Origin: CAUYXS01 sp965248495
GTDB lineage: Bacteria; Chloroflexota; Dehalococcoidia; Lucifugimonadales; Australimonadaceae
Direction of reading: 5' to 3'
Assembly: GCA_965248495.1 (NCBI GenBank)
Contig: CBDFJL010000003.1
Span: 2,356,001 to 2,420,000 of the forward strand
DNA length: 64,000 nucleotides
A model generated the notes under the pieces. That model saw only the letters and a program-made list of their open reading frames with translations, had not been told where the DNA came from and did no database searches. This document shows, piece by piece, positions 1 to 6,729 of the stretch. A program made the position numbers and the translations under genes. Each line of letters begins with the position of its first letter. Position 1 is the first letter of the stretch.

Positions 1-440
1 TGAAGCTGCCGACCATCTACGCCGTGGCAATCGCTGCCCTCGTCAAGGCCTTCGGCTGGAGCCTGCCCGCCAGCATCGAATTACCGGTCGAGATGCTCGC
101 GGCTGCCGCCATCCCCGCCATGCTCGTCGTGCTCGGCTTCCAGCTGGCGCAGGGTATCGAGAGGGAGCGCTGGCGCGCGTTGGCGACGGCCCTCGCCGTG
201 CGCCTGGCCCTCGCCGCGCCCATGGCATACGGAATCACGCTTGCCCTCGGCATCGATGGCGTCGCCCAGCGCACCACCATCATCATGGCCGCCATGCCTG
301 CCGCCGTGTTCCCGACCCTGCTCGCCACCACCTACAACGCAGAGCCTCGATTCGTCAGCAGCTCGGTCATCCTCAGCACCCTCGCGAGCCTCGGCACCCT
401 CACCATCCTCATCGACGTGCTCGACCGCTGGCTCGCCTAG
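1..440 (+). CDS. AEC family transporter, C-terminal part
   Basis: The reading frame is already open at the window edge (first full codon at 3) and ends with TAG at 440, so only the last ~146 residues are present. Several hydrophobic helices are visible with the conserved AEC/PIN-like pattern PAMLVVLGFQL followed by AAMPAAVFPTLLATTYN and a final helix ending in DVLDRWLA. AEC (auxin efflux carrier-like) permeases move small organic anions across the inner membrane; the substrate cannot be told. A strong terminator follows. Confidence 0.8.
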   Translation, partial: KLPTIYAVAIAALVKAFGWSLPASIELPVEMLAAAAIPAMLVVLGFQLAQGIERERWRALATALAVRLALAAPMAYGITLALGIDGVAQRTTIIMAAMPAAVFPTLLATTYNAEPRFVSSSVILSTLASLGTLTILIDVLDRWLA

Positions 441-467
441 CCAGCGCCGGAACGTGTCGGACGAACG

Positions 468-495
468 AAGGGCTCCCGCGAGGGGAGCCCTTTTT
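468..495 (+). terminator. Intrinsic terminator of the AEC gene
   Basis: A 10-bp stem (AAGGGCTCCC with GGGAGCCCTT) has a short GCGAG-type loop and runs into TTTTT. It lies 28 bp after the transporter stop codon. Confidence 0.85.
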
Positions 496-506
496 GACGG
501 TCTTGC

Positions 507-582
507 TGGAGGCGACGGGCGGATTCGAACCGCCGAATAGGGGTTTTGCAGACCCCCGCCTTAACCACTTGGCTACGTCGCC
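507..582 (-). tRNA. tRNA-Cys (anticodon GCA)
   Basis: Read on the minus strand, the gene starts GGCGACGTAGCC and ends CGTCGCCTCCA. The 7-bp acceptor stem pairs perfectly, the discriminator is T, and CCA is encoded. The anticodon loop CTGCAAA gives GCA, and the T-loop is TTCGAAT in a GGCGG stem. It is intact. Its 5' end faces the integrase gene, so the usual 3'-half insertion geometry does not apply to this tRNA. Confidence 0.95.
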
Positions 583-603
583 CCGTCGAAGGTAGCGCTC
601 AGT

Positions 604-642
604 GGTGCCGAGGGGGAGATTCGTTGGAAACCCTCTGGCACC
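604..642. repeat. Imperfect inverted repeat between tRNA-Cys and integrase 1
   Basis: GGTGCCGAGGG (604-614) pairs with CCCTCTGGCACC (631-642), with one bulged base and a 16-nt loop. It could be a terminator for the leftward integrase transcript (no clear T run) or part of an attachment region. Two copies of CCGGTTGT lie nearby (641 and about 691). Confidence 0.45.
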
Positions 643-676
643 GGTTGTTGGGAGCTGTCTACGTACCGATTTACGG

Positions 677-1924
677 CTAATCTGTCGGTGGCCGGTTGTC
701 AAGGGTAGGCACAGGTATGTCAGGAATGTCGGCATTTTGGTCGGCAGATAGCCTCTCCCGGCCGGGAGGGGCTAACGTGGCCGCAGTATACCGGACACTC
801 GGGTCCATAGCTTCCGCAAACGCATCCGCCGCCTGCCGCTGCCACCCCGGCAGCGCATGCGCGTAGATGTCCGACGTGATGGACACGCTCGCATGTCCCA
901 GCCGCTTGCTCACCACGACTATATTCTGCCCAGCCTGGAGGGTGACCGAGGCATGGAAGTGCCGCAGGCTCCGCACCGTCATCGCTTCGTGCCCAACTCG
1001 GCGCCCCAGGGCGCTCACCGCCCGGGTCAGCTGCATTGGGTTGATCCATTCCCCTGTAGGCCCAGCGAACACCCACTCATGGTCCTGGTATGCCTCCCGC
1101 ATCACGCGCTTGATCTGCCCCTGGCTCGCTCGATGCGCCCCCAGCACCTCCAGCGTGCCCGCGTCCAGGTCCACCGTGCGCCTCCCGCTCTCCGTCTTCG
1201 GCGGCTCCAGGATCAGCCCCCGCTCCCGGCTGCGCACCAGCGAACCCTCTATCCTTAGGTACCCGTGGTCCAGATCCACGTTCCGCCACTGCAGCCCCAG
1301 CGCCTCCCCGCGCCGCAACCCTGTGTAGGCGATCAAATGGATGCAGGCGAAGAGGTGGTGTTCTTCCTCGCGCGCAAGCGCAAGGGCGTCCCGGACGACC
1401 GCGATGTCCGGTGGATGGACCTCGCGCCGCGCGAGTGGTGGTGCCGACACGAGGGCTGCGGGGTTGCGGTAGATCAACTCCATCCGGAGGGCATGCTTCA
1501 GCGCTCCAGCCAGCACGGTGTGGACGAGGTGAACGCCCTTCGCCGACAGCTTCTTGCTGAGGCTGGCTTCAAGTGCCTGGACGTGCGACGGAGTGAGCTT
1601 AACCAGGTCGATGTGCCCGATGGCAGGAGCGATGTGCCTGTCAATGATCTCCTGATACCGCTCCTTCGTGCGCTGCCGCCTGAGCGGTGTGATGCGCTCG
1701 GCCATCCACCGGTCAAACCAGTCTCGCAGCAACAATTCCCCTGTGGGAGGTAATCCGATACCCTTGTCCACGGCAGAGAGGAATTCCCGCAGCTTGCGCT
1801 GGGCCTGGGCCTTGGTGCCTCGGACTGTGACGTATCGGCGCTCACGCCGCCCGAGGGCGCCCCGGCCGGTATCAATCGTCAACTCCCAGGAGCCGGGGCT
1901 GCGCTGCCGGAGACTGCCGTTCAT
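677..1924 (-). CDS. Tyrosine recombinase (integrase 1)
   Basis: This 415-residue phage-type integrase has an N-terminal arm-binding region (about 1-60), a SAM-like core-binding domain (about 62-160) and a catalytic domain. Visible active-site residues are R204 (TGLRRGE), K243 (PPKTESG), R321 in RSLRH, H344 (RLGHAS) and Y354 (DIYAHA). The first His of the HxxR box is Arg318 instead. It is followed on the same strand by tRNA-Cys and preceded by repressor 1 with only 18 bp between them, the usual int-repressor arrangement of an integrated element. It should integrate or excise the island; its att sites were not identified. Confidence 0.92.
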   Translation of the reverse strand: MNGSLRQRSPGSWELTIDTGRGALGRRERRYVTVRGTKAQAQRKLREFLSAVDKGIGLPPTGELLLRDWFDRWMAERITPLRRQRTKERYQEIIDRHIAPAIGHIDLVKLTPSHVQALEASLSKKLSAKGVHLVHTVLAGALKHALRMELIYRNPAALVSAPPLARREVHPPDIAVVRDALALAREEEHHLFACIHLIAYTGLRRGEALGLQWRNVDLDHGYLRIEGSLVRSRERGLILEPPKTESGRRTVDLDAGTLEVLGAHRASQGQIKRVMREAYQDHEWVFAGPTGEWINPMQLTRAVSALGRRVGHEAMTVRSLRHFHASVTLQAGQNIVVVSKRLGHASVSITSDIYAHALPGWQRQAADAFAEAMDPSVRYTAATLAPPGRERLSADQNADIPDIPVPTLDNRPPTD

Positions 1925-1942
1925 GGGGCTAGCAACGTCCCC

Positions 1943-2653
1943 TCACAGCGTTCTCGCCACCCAGCGGACCTCACCCATGATGTCCGTTCCATAGTTCAGC
2001 AGGGCGGGCTCCCAGTCGGGGTTGTCGCTCATGGCGAGCCAGCGGTTCTTCTCATCCTTACCCAACCGCTTTACGACCAGACCTTCCTCAGTCCGCATGA
2101 CGTATATGTGCCCCTCGTGCGGCTCTTGACGGTCGCGGTCCACCAGAATGGCGCAGCCATCGGGCAGGGTTGGCTCCATGGACGCCCCACGGACGCTGAT
2201 GATGTTGCTTCGTGAGTTTTTTATCCCCTGCCGGCCCAGCCAGTCGCTCCGGAACCACAAGAGGCCCACCGGCGTCTCGTCGTACACCTCCGCGCCAACG
2301 CCTGCGGCCGAAGCTATCTCCAGCACCTCCACCGGGCGTCTTTCATCCCAGTCATGCCCATTGGCGTCGTAGCTCGCCCTGATCTCGGCGATGGGGGCCG
2401 CCCCCGACAACTGGATTGAAGGCGTCGGATCGTTGGTGAGGCCGACCAAGTAGTCCAGCGAGACGCCGAGCGCCCTCGCGGCATTGGTCGCGCCATCAAG
2501 CCTGAGAGATGTATGCCCGGACTCTGCCCGTGAGATGGTGGAGGGGTCGTAGCGGCCTCCCATTGCTGCCGCAAGCTCAACCTGCAACAGGCCAGCTCGC
2601 TTTCGGGCTTCTGCCAATCGCACTCCTATCATGGGATTCGAACGTCGAACCAT
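1943..2653 (-). CDS. HTH-S24 family repressor 1 (CI-like)
   Basis: 236 residues. An N-terminal Cro/CI helix-turn-helix (about 8-75, ending SLDYLVGLTNDPTP) joins an S24 peptidase domain with the Ser/Lys dyad S158 (RGASMEP) and K195 (GLVVKRL). The dyad is intact, so RecA-stimulated self-cleavage is possible, which would make it the lysogeny switch. It is a paralog of the repressor at 3377-4123: both share SLDYL-GLT-DPTP, RGASMEPTLP and the IYVMRTEEGLVVKR block. The start may instead be the internal Met eight codons in (2632); no strong ribosome site favours either. Confidence 0.88.
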   Translation of the reverse strand: MVRRSNPMIGVRLAEARKRAGLLQVELAAAMGGRYDPSTISRAESGHTSLRLDGATNAARALGVSLDYLVGLTNDPTPSIQLSGAAPIAEIRASYDANGHDWDERRPVEVLEIASAAGVGAEVYDETPVGLLWFRSDWLGRQGIKNSRSNIISVRGASMEPTLPDGCAILVDRDRQEPHEGHIYVMRTEEGLVVKRLGKDEKNRWLAMSDNPDWEPALLNYGTDIMGEVRWVARTL

Positions 2654-2683
2654 TTACCGCATCATCATGCGATAGCTAGCGGA

Positions 2684-2733
2684 TACCGTGTTACCTCATA
2701 CCACACTTCGTACCACATACCCCTCTAAGTGTT
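2684..2733. promoter_or_regulatory. Candidate operator cluster upstream of repressor 1
   Basis: Five TACC half-sites lie in about 40 bp (2684, 2692, 2699, 2711, 2718); two are extended to TACCACA 12 bp apart. The block TACCCCTCTAAGTGTT (2718-2733) recurs as TACCCCTCTCTAGGTGTT upstream of repressor 2, suggesting a shared operator or promoter for the two paralogous repressors. The rest of 2734-2842 shows nothing else clear. Confidence 0.45.
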
Positions 2734-2842
2734 CTTGAAGGCACCTCCCGCCGCTACACTGCCAACAGGGGCTGCATATTCGCTGATGGAATCAGAAGAC
2801 CAAGCGTCCCACAGGAACCAGGCCCTGTAGCAAGCCCGCCAT

Positions 2843-3247
2843 TCAACTCAAACCGCGGATGCCCGCCTTATCGAGCACCGCGCCCTCCACACAGATCGGG
2901 ACCCGCGAGCGCAGGCCCATCGCGATGGCGTCGCTCGGGCGGCAGTTCAACTCGACGATCTCCCAGTCGCGCGCGATGACTACCTTGGCGAAGAAGGTGT
3001 CTTTCCGCAGGCTAGATATCACTACGTGGTCGACCCTGCCCCCGAGACCCTCGATGGCGGCGTGCAGCAAATCGTGCGTGAGCGGGCGCGGCACGAACAC
3101 CTTCTCCAATATCCCGGCGATGGCGTCAGCCTCGGGCGAGCCGATCCAGATGGGGAGGAAGCGCTGGGAGTCCTTCTCCTTGAGGATCACCACCCGCTGG
3201 TCGTAGATCAGGCTGGCCCGGATGCTGTCGATCTCCATCGTCACCAT
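2843..3247 (-). CDS. Bifunctional nuclease family protein (BFN/DUF151)
   Basis: The start is set at the ATG giving MVTMEIDSIRASL, because a GGAAGGAC ribosome site lies upstream and family members begin here; the longer open frame to 3331 adds a non-conserved extension. The ~134 residues show the family blocks QRVVILKEK, RFLPIWIGSPEADAIA, RPLTHDL and CRPSDAIAMGLR. DUF151 proteins are small acidic proteins linked to DNase/RNase activity in a few studied members. Sitting between two prophage-type repressors on the same strand, it looks like cargo expressed from the integrated element, or a host gene trapped between two tandem elements. Confidence 0.82.
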   Translation of the reverse strand: MVTMEIDSIRASLIYDQRVVILKEKDSQRFLPIWIGSPEADAIAGILEKVFVPRPLTHDLLHAAIEGLGGRVDHVVISSLRKDTFFAKVVIARDWEIVELNCRPSDAIAMGLRSRVPICVEGAVLDKAGIRGLS

Positions 3248-3376
3248 GCCGGCCGTCCTTCCCACCCGCTCATTCGCCTCCACAGGTATCGCTCCTTGGG
3301 CCAGCCCGGGCCCATCCCTCTCCTCCTCCACTGAAAACCCGCCGGGGGGCTTCCCATATAGGCGGGTCCTCTCTTG

Positions 3377-4123
3377 TCAGAACGCCACCCCCACCCAACG
3401 CACTTCGCCGATGATGTCCGTCTCCTCGGTGAGCATCAGTGGCGGCCAGTCCGGGTTGTCGCTCAGCAGCCACCAGCCCTGGGCGTTGTGCTTCGCTCGC
3501 TTCACCACTAGCCCTTCCTCGGTCCGCATGACGTAGATGCGGCCTTGGCGCAGTTGCTTCTGGCTGCGGTCCACGATGATGGAGCACTTGTTGGGCAGTG
3601 TCGGCTCCATCGAGGCGCCGCGCACACCGATGACCTTGCAGTGCTTGGGGTTGATGCGGTGGCGGCGAAGCCAGTCGCGGCGGAAGGGCACGGTGGACGT
3701 GACCATCTCGTCGAAGCCCTCGGCCCCGCTACCCGCGGCGGCCGCGACTTCCTCCAACCGCTCGATGTGTTCCTGGTAACCGTCGGCGTCGTACTCGACG
3801 CCATAGCTAGCTCGCGTCTCAGCGGTGCTACGGGCAGAAGCACGCCCCTTCGCATCTACATGGCGGTGGGCTGCTTCTGAGAGCTGGGCCGCCGGCGTGG
3901 GATCCTCGGTCAGGCCAATGAGATAGTCCAGGGACACGCCGAGCTCGCGGGCTGCATTGACTAACCCATCGACCAGCAGTCCAGAGCGCCCACGCTCAAC
4001 ATCAGAAATCACTGACTGGCTGTAGCGGTCGCCAAGAGCAGCCGCAAGTTCAATCTGTGCGAGCCCTGCCCGTTTCCGTGATGCGGCCAAACGCTGACCC
4101 AGTATCGAGCCCATAGATTTCAC
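3377..4123 (-). CDS. HTH-S24 family repressor 2 (CI-like)
   Basis: 248 residues with an N-terminal HTH (about 6-72) and a C-terminal S24 domain carrying S171 (RGASMEP) and K208 (GLVVKR). It is closely similar to repressor 1 but has a longer linker (about 80-145). It is divergent from a Cro-like gene at 4204, with a strong promoter and a palindrome between them, so this pair looks like the working CI/Cro switch of the island. The start is either GTG 4123 or the ATG three codons in (4114), which matches the Cro/CI family start better. Confidence 0.88.
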   Translation of the reverse strand: MKSMGSILGQRLAASRKRAGLAQIELAAALGDRYSQSVISDVERGRSGLLVDGLVNAARELGVSLDYLIGLTEDPTPAAQLSEAAHRHVDAKGRASARSTAETRASYGVEYDADGYQEHIERLEEVAAAAGSGAEGFDEMVTSTVPFRRDWLRRHRINPKHCKVIGVRGASMEPTLPNKCSIIVDRSQKQLRQGRIYVMRTEEGLVVKRAKHNAQGWWLLSDNPDWPPLMLTEETDIIGEVRWVGVAF

Positions 4124-4125
4124 AG

Positions 4126-4178
4126 TACCCCTCTCTAGGTGTTGACATATCGATAGGTGCGATGTACCTTCACCATCG
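4126..4178 (+). promoter_or_regulatory. Switch region: promoter and palindromic operator for the Cro-like gene
   Basis: TTGACA (4142-4147), 17 bp, then TACCTT (4165-4170) form a rightward promoter. The palindrome CGATAGGTG...CACCATCG (4151-4178) overlaps the -10, as expected for repressor occlusion. The element shared with the repressor 1 upstream region lies at 4126-4143 and may serve the leftward repressor promoter. Confidence 0.65.
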
Positions 4179-4203
4179 AAGGAATCGATTGGAGACAGCC
4201 CGC

Positions 4204-4440
4204 ATGATCGGAGAGACGACAGCAGAAATCCGAGGCCGGATGGCCGCGATAGGGGTCACTCAGCAGGAAGTCGCCATTGCTATGGGACTCGAAAGGTCGG
4301 CGATAACCCGCTACCTCACCGGCGTTCGCCCCATGCCAGCCGGCTTCGAGGAGCGGGTGTGCGCAGCGCTGGACCGGTTAGAGCGTGCGGAGCGTGCGGC
4401 TCAAGAGGCCCGGGCGACAGTGCTGGCGGAGGAGGCATGA
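4204..4440 (+). CDS. Cro-like helix-turn-helix protein
   Basis: The 78-residue protein starts at MIGETTAEI, chosen because the longer frame begins upstream of the promoter. The HTH is readable as GVTQQEVAIAMGLERSAITRYL, an XRE/Cro-type fold, followed by a short charged tail. It is divergent from repressor 2 and its stop overlaps the next start (ATGA at 4437), so both are co-transcribed. Likely role: the lytic-side regulator or another early regulator. Confidence 0.75.
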   Translation: MIGETTAEIRGRMAAIGVTQQEVAIAMGLERSAITRYLTGVRPMPAGFEERVCAALDRLERAERAAQEARATVLAEEA

Positions 4441-4634
4441 GCGACAAACTGGCATTCACTATCCCGGAGGTTGCCGCATCCCTCGGCATCAGCGTCTGGC
4501 TGGTGAAGAAGGAGATTTACGGCGGGCGGCTCGCGAGCGTCAAGATCGGGCGACGCACCGTCATCCCGCGGTGGGTCCTCGAAGAGTGGCTCAAGCCATC
4601 CGTGTCCGAGCCAGAGCCAGGAATTCGAGCATGA
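4437..4634 (+). CDS. Excisionase-like MerR-type HTH protein
   Basis: 65 residues that match the helix-turn-helix DNA-binding domain of Xis/AlpA-type proteins: FTIPEVAASLGISVWLVKKEI, then the wing VKIGRRTVIPRWVLEEWL. It overlaps the Cro-like gene by ATGA. Such proteins direct integrase toward excision or regulate early genes; the short size and the location next to the switch favour an excisionase. Confidence 0.75.
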   Translation: MSDKLAFTIPEVAASLGISVWLVKKEIYGGRLASVKIGRRTVIPRWVLEEWLKPSVSEPEPGIRA

Positions 4635-4743
4635 CCTTCACCTCGAGGAACGGGGCCGCCACCTTAGCGAAGGCTCCTCCCTCCTCCACGAACCCAGCCA
4701 GGTCAGGGTTCGAACCCCCATTAGTAACCACGCCCTGATGAAA

Positions 4744-4772
4744 AGGCCCCGCCGGAGGTGACGACGGGGCCT
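4744..4772. terminator. Hairpin with T run on the minus side
   Basis: AGGCCCCG and CGGGGCCT form a perfect 8-bp stem. Read on the minus strand it is followed by TTTT, so it could end leftward transcription; rightward it lacks a T run and may only attenuate. The segment 4635-4915 holds no convincing gene. Confidence 0.45.
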
Positions 4773-4915
4773 AGCACACCCAAGGAGATTAACCCTCCAT
4801 GAGCGGCCACACCCATCCTACCAACTCCCTGCCCGTGAGTCGCCCGCTTTTGGGGACCCCGCGGCGCGAGACCTTGACCTGTACGTCCAGCACGAGCTGC
4901 ACGAAGGAAGTAGCG

Positions 4916-5137
4916 ATGACCACACTGCGTGAGAGCACATACGACCGCCTCGAAGTCGCCGGTATCACCCGCGAGCACCTCGAGGAGCTGCTCGCCCATT
5001 TCCGCCGGAGTGTGCTCCGCGGCGAGACGATGTCGGTCATCGACCACCTGGTGGCCGCACTGGCCGACGAGATCGACTACCTGACGGCGGTCCGTGACGA
5101 GGCCACGTCATGCAAGAACAGCGACGAGGTCGCGTAG
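4916..5137 (+). CDS. Small hypothetical protein, helical
   Basis: The start ATG follows GAAGGAAGTAGCG, a good ribosome site; the longer frame from 4799 adds an unconvincing Ser/Thr-rich leader. The 73 residues are mostly helical and charged (EHLEELLAHFRR, HLVAALADEIDYL). No family is recognised. It is the first gene of the run of tiny genes in the early region of the island. Confidence 0.5.
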   Translation: MTTLRESTYDRLEVAGITREHLEELLAHFRRSVLRGETMSVIDHLVAALADEIDYLTAVRDEATSCKNSDEVA

Positions 5138-5200
5138 CCATGCGGAACACGCGCGCGTCCCTGGTGGCATTCATCGAGCGCGGCGGCGGGGGCTAGGGCC

Positions 5201-5398
5201 ATGAGTCGCACAACTTCGTTCAACGCTGCTGGGCGGATTCTCAATGCGAACCCAGAAGCCGAGGTATTCAGCCTTCGCTGCAACTGCGGCTGGGCAGTGG
5301 ACGAAAACAGGCCCCACGTGATGAATCGCATCGAGTCGCATTTCGCCTGGCCCGATGCCAATTCGAGCGAGCACGTCGAGGTAGTGCCGGAGTCCTAG
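5201..5398 (+). CDS. Small CNCGW-motif protein, copy 1
   Basis: 65 residues, starting MSRTTSFNAAGRI. The core is FSLRCNCGWAVDENRPHV...HF...EHVEVVPE. The CxC motif and conserved histidines suggest a small metal-binding domain. A paralog with the same start and core lies at 13448-13642 in the same island. Function unknown. Confidence 0.6.
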   Translation: MSRTTSFNAAGRILNANPEAEVFSLRCNCGWAVDENRPHVMNRIESHFAWPDANSSEHVEVVPES

Positions 5399-5400
5399 CC

Positions 5401-5544
5401 ATGCCCGAAGTACTCCGAACAGCCCTGTGGGTAGCAACCGGCGCTACCGGCGCCTTGATGGCGCTCGCGCTAGGAACGCTGGCCCTGCACTGGCTCCGGT
5501 GCCAGCGACAACGACGCCGCAACTGGCGGCCATGGAGGAAATGA
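5401..5544 (+). CDS. 47-aa single-span membrane protein
   Basis: It starts two bases after the previous stop. It reads MPEVLRTALWVATGATG, one hydrophobic helix (about 8-32), then a very basic tail CQRQRRRNWRPWRK. The layout (short N-terminus out, basic tail in the cytosol) is that of a small inner-membrane peptide. No family is recognised; a possible 21-aa frame follows at 5541. Confidence 0.4.
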   Translation: MPEVLRTALWVATGATGALMALALGTLALHWLRCQRQRRRNWRPWRK

Positions 5545-5631
5545 TGGAACTAGATCACAGCCTACCAACGAGAGCCGAGTTCGAGCAGTACGAGAGGGTT
5601 CGGTAGTCCGGCGAGCTGGAGCATCTACCGC

Positions 5632-5841
5632 CTAGGGAAGGGCCGCCAGGAAGCGAAACGGCTGCACCAGAACCAGGAGTACGAACATGACGGCGCCGAC
5701 GATGCACATCACACTTAGCAACCGCAGTGTCGCCGGATCGGCCTGGGATTCCTCTGCCGCGGCGAAGAGGACCGCCGCAGTGACAGCCAGCACGATCGTG
5801 ATCAAGACAGCGAAGCCGAGCTCGAGCGCCGCTGGTGGCAC
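5632..5841 (-). CDS. Small two-span membrane protein (minus strand)
   Basis: 69 residues from a GTG start, with hydrophobic segments at about 8-27 and 45-62 joined by an acidic loop (AAAEESQADP). It is divergent from, and 3 bp away from, the plus-strand gene at 5845, which is also a two-span protein. No homologue is recognised. Real coding is plausible because both spans have flanking charges, but there is no strong ribosome site. Confidence 0.35.
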   Translation of the reverse strand: MPPAALELGFAVLITIVLAVTAAVLFAAAEESQADPATLRLLSVMCIVGAVMFVLLVLVQPFRFLAALP

Positions 5842-5844
5842 GCA

Positions 5845-6165
5845 ATGAGCCGGAGGTGGACGGACCTGGCCGTCAGCTATTTGCTGGCGTTCGCGTTGGG
5901 CATGATCCTCATCAGTCTGCCGCCCTTATGGCGGGAGACGGGATGGATGTTGGGCGCTGCGGTGCTTGCTGGGCTTCTGCTCATGCTCGGGATGTTCGCA
6001 GACACGGTCCGCTCCCTAGTCCTGTCGCAGCAGTTTGACGATAGCCGCCCCCCCGGCGATGAGGACCACTCCGAAGAGGAGCGTGGCCGAGCTCTCCCAC
6101 AAGGTCAGCCCAGCCGCCACCAGGAGGATGCCGGCGACGATGAGAACAAGTCCGATGAGGCGTAG
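5845..6165 (+). CDS. Small two-span membrane protein with acidic tail
   Basis: 106 residues: two hydrophobic helices (about 9-26 and 34-52) then a long hydrophilic tail rich in D/E (PPGDEDHSEEERG). The stretch 6016-6165 could also encode, on the minus strand, two further hydrophobic helices, but that frame has no well-placed start. Function unknown. Confidence 0.4.
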   Translation: MSRRWTDLAVSYLLAFALGMILISLPPLWRETGWMLGAAVLAGLLLMLGMFADTVRSLVLSQQFDDSRPPGDEDHSEEERGRALPQGQPSRHQEDAGDDENKSDEA

Positions 6166-6247
6166 ATCTCCATGAAGCCCCCTCCCTCCCAGGATTTCAG
6201 GTGCGCAGCACACTACCACCGCGCCTGCACGTGCTGCTGGCGTAGCC

Positions 6248-6352
6248 ATGGAAGACGAGCGCAGAGACGCCTGTACCGCCGCCGCAACGGCTGCCGTCGC
6301 CATCGCCGTCGGGGGCGCTGTAGCCGTGAGGGACTGGGGAGACACGCAATGA
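6248..6352 (+). CDS. 34-aa small protein, coupled to the next gene
   Basis: ATG at 6248 gives MEDERRDACTAAATAAVAIA, an Ala-rich hydrophobic stretch ending in RDWGDTQ. Its TGA overlaps the ATG of the next gene at 6349, the typical translational coupling seen across this island. It is too short to assign. Confidence 0.35.
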   Translation: MEDERRDACTAAATAAVAIAVGGAVAVRDWGDTQ

Positions 6353-6729
6353 GCAACATCGTCATCGACCAGCAAACCTTCAACGCCGTCTTCGAGCAAC
6401 TAGAACGGACGGCCAAGGCTTATGTCGAGCAGCAGATGTGGAACAAGGTCCTGCTCAACCGGATGACCGAGATGGAAGACCACATGCGTTGGCTCCAGCA
6501 CGTGCAAGAGCACCAGCTGAACCTCTGGCGCGAGGAGGCGCTGGAGTTCCGCAGAGCTCACGACGTCATAGGCAGCGAATTCCTGCACCGAGCAATGGAC
6601 TCCAGGATGGCAGGACTCGACCTTTTGGCAGAGACAGATGATCCGTTCCCCGTGGTTGGGGCCACGCAGGAACGACACTCCCCAGGCGCGGGGGCAACGA
6701 CCACCAACGTTCGGGAGCAACCTGGGTGA
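6349..6729 (+). CDS. Coiled-coil hypothetical protein upstream of RepA-like gene
   Basis: The start ATG follows GGGGAGACACGCA and is preferred over the upstream frame, which begins with an Arg-rich non-coding-like leader. The 126 residues are largely helical (QTFNAVFEQLERTAKAYVEQ, then NRMTEMEDHMRWLQHVQEH), so a coiled-coil or dimeric helical protein is likely. Its stop overlaps the GTG start of the RepA-like gene, suggesting a linked role in replication or its control. No family recognised. Confidence 0.55.
   Translation: MSNIVIDQQTFNAVFEQLERTAKAYVEQQMWNKVLLNRMTEMEDHMRWLQHVQEHQLNLWREEALEFRRAHDVIGSEFLHRAMDSRMAGLDLLAETDDPFPVVGATQERHSPGAGATTTNVREQPG

Noticed and set aside
604..642. Attachment site of integrase 1
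   Set aside because: A hairpin is present but no matching copy was found at any other candidate border by eye.
4701..4730. tRNA T-arm-like sequence (GGGTTCGAACCCCC, then AACCA)
   Set aside because: No pairing acceptor stem, D-arm or anticodon arm could be found around it; the core is a simple palindrome.
6016..6399. 127-aa minus-strand membrane protein
   Set aside because: Its hydrophobic part (6016-6165) is plausible but no start codon with a ribosome site precedes it, and the rest is antisense to two plus-strand genes.
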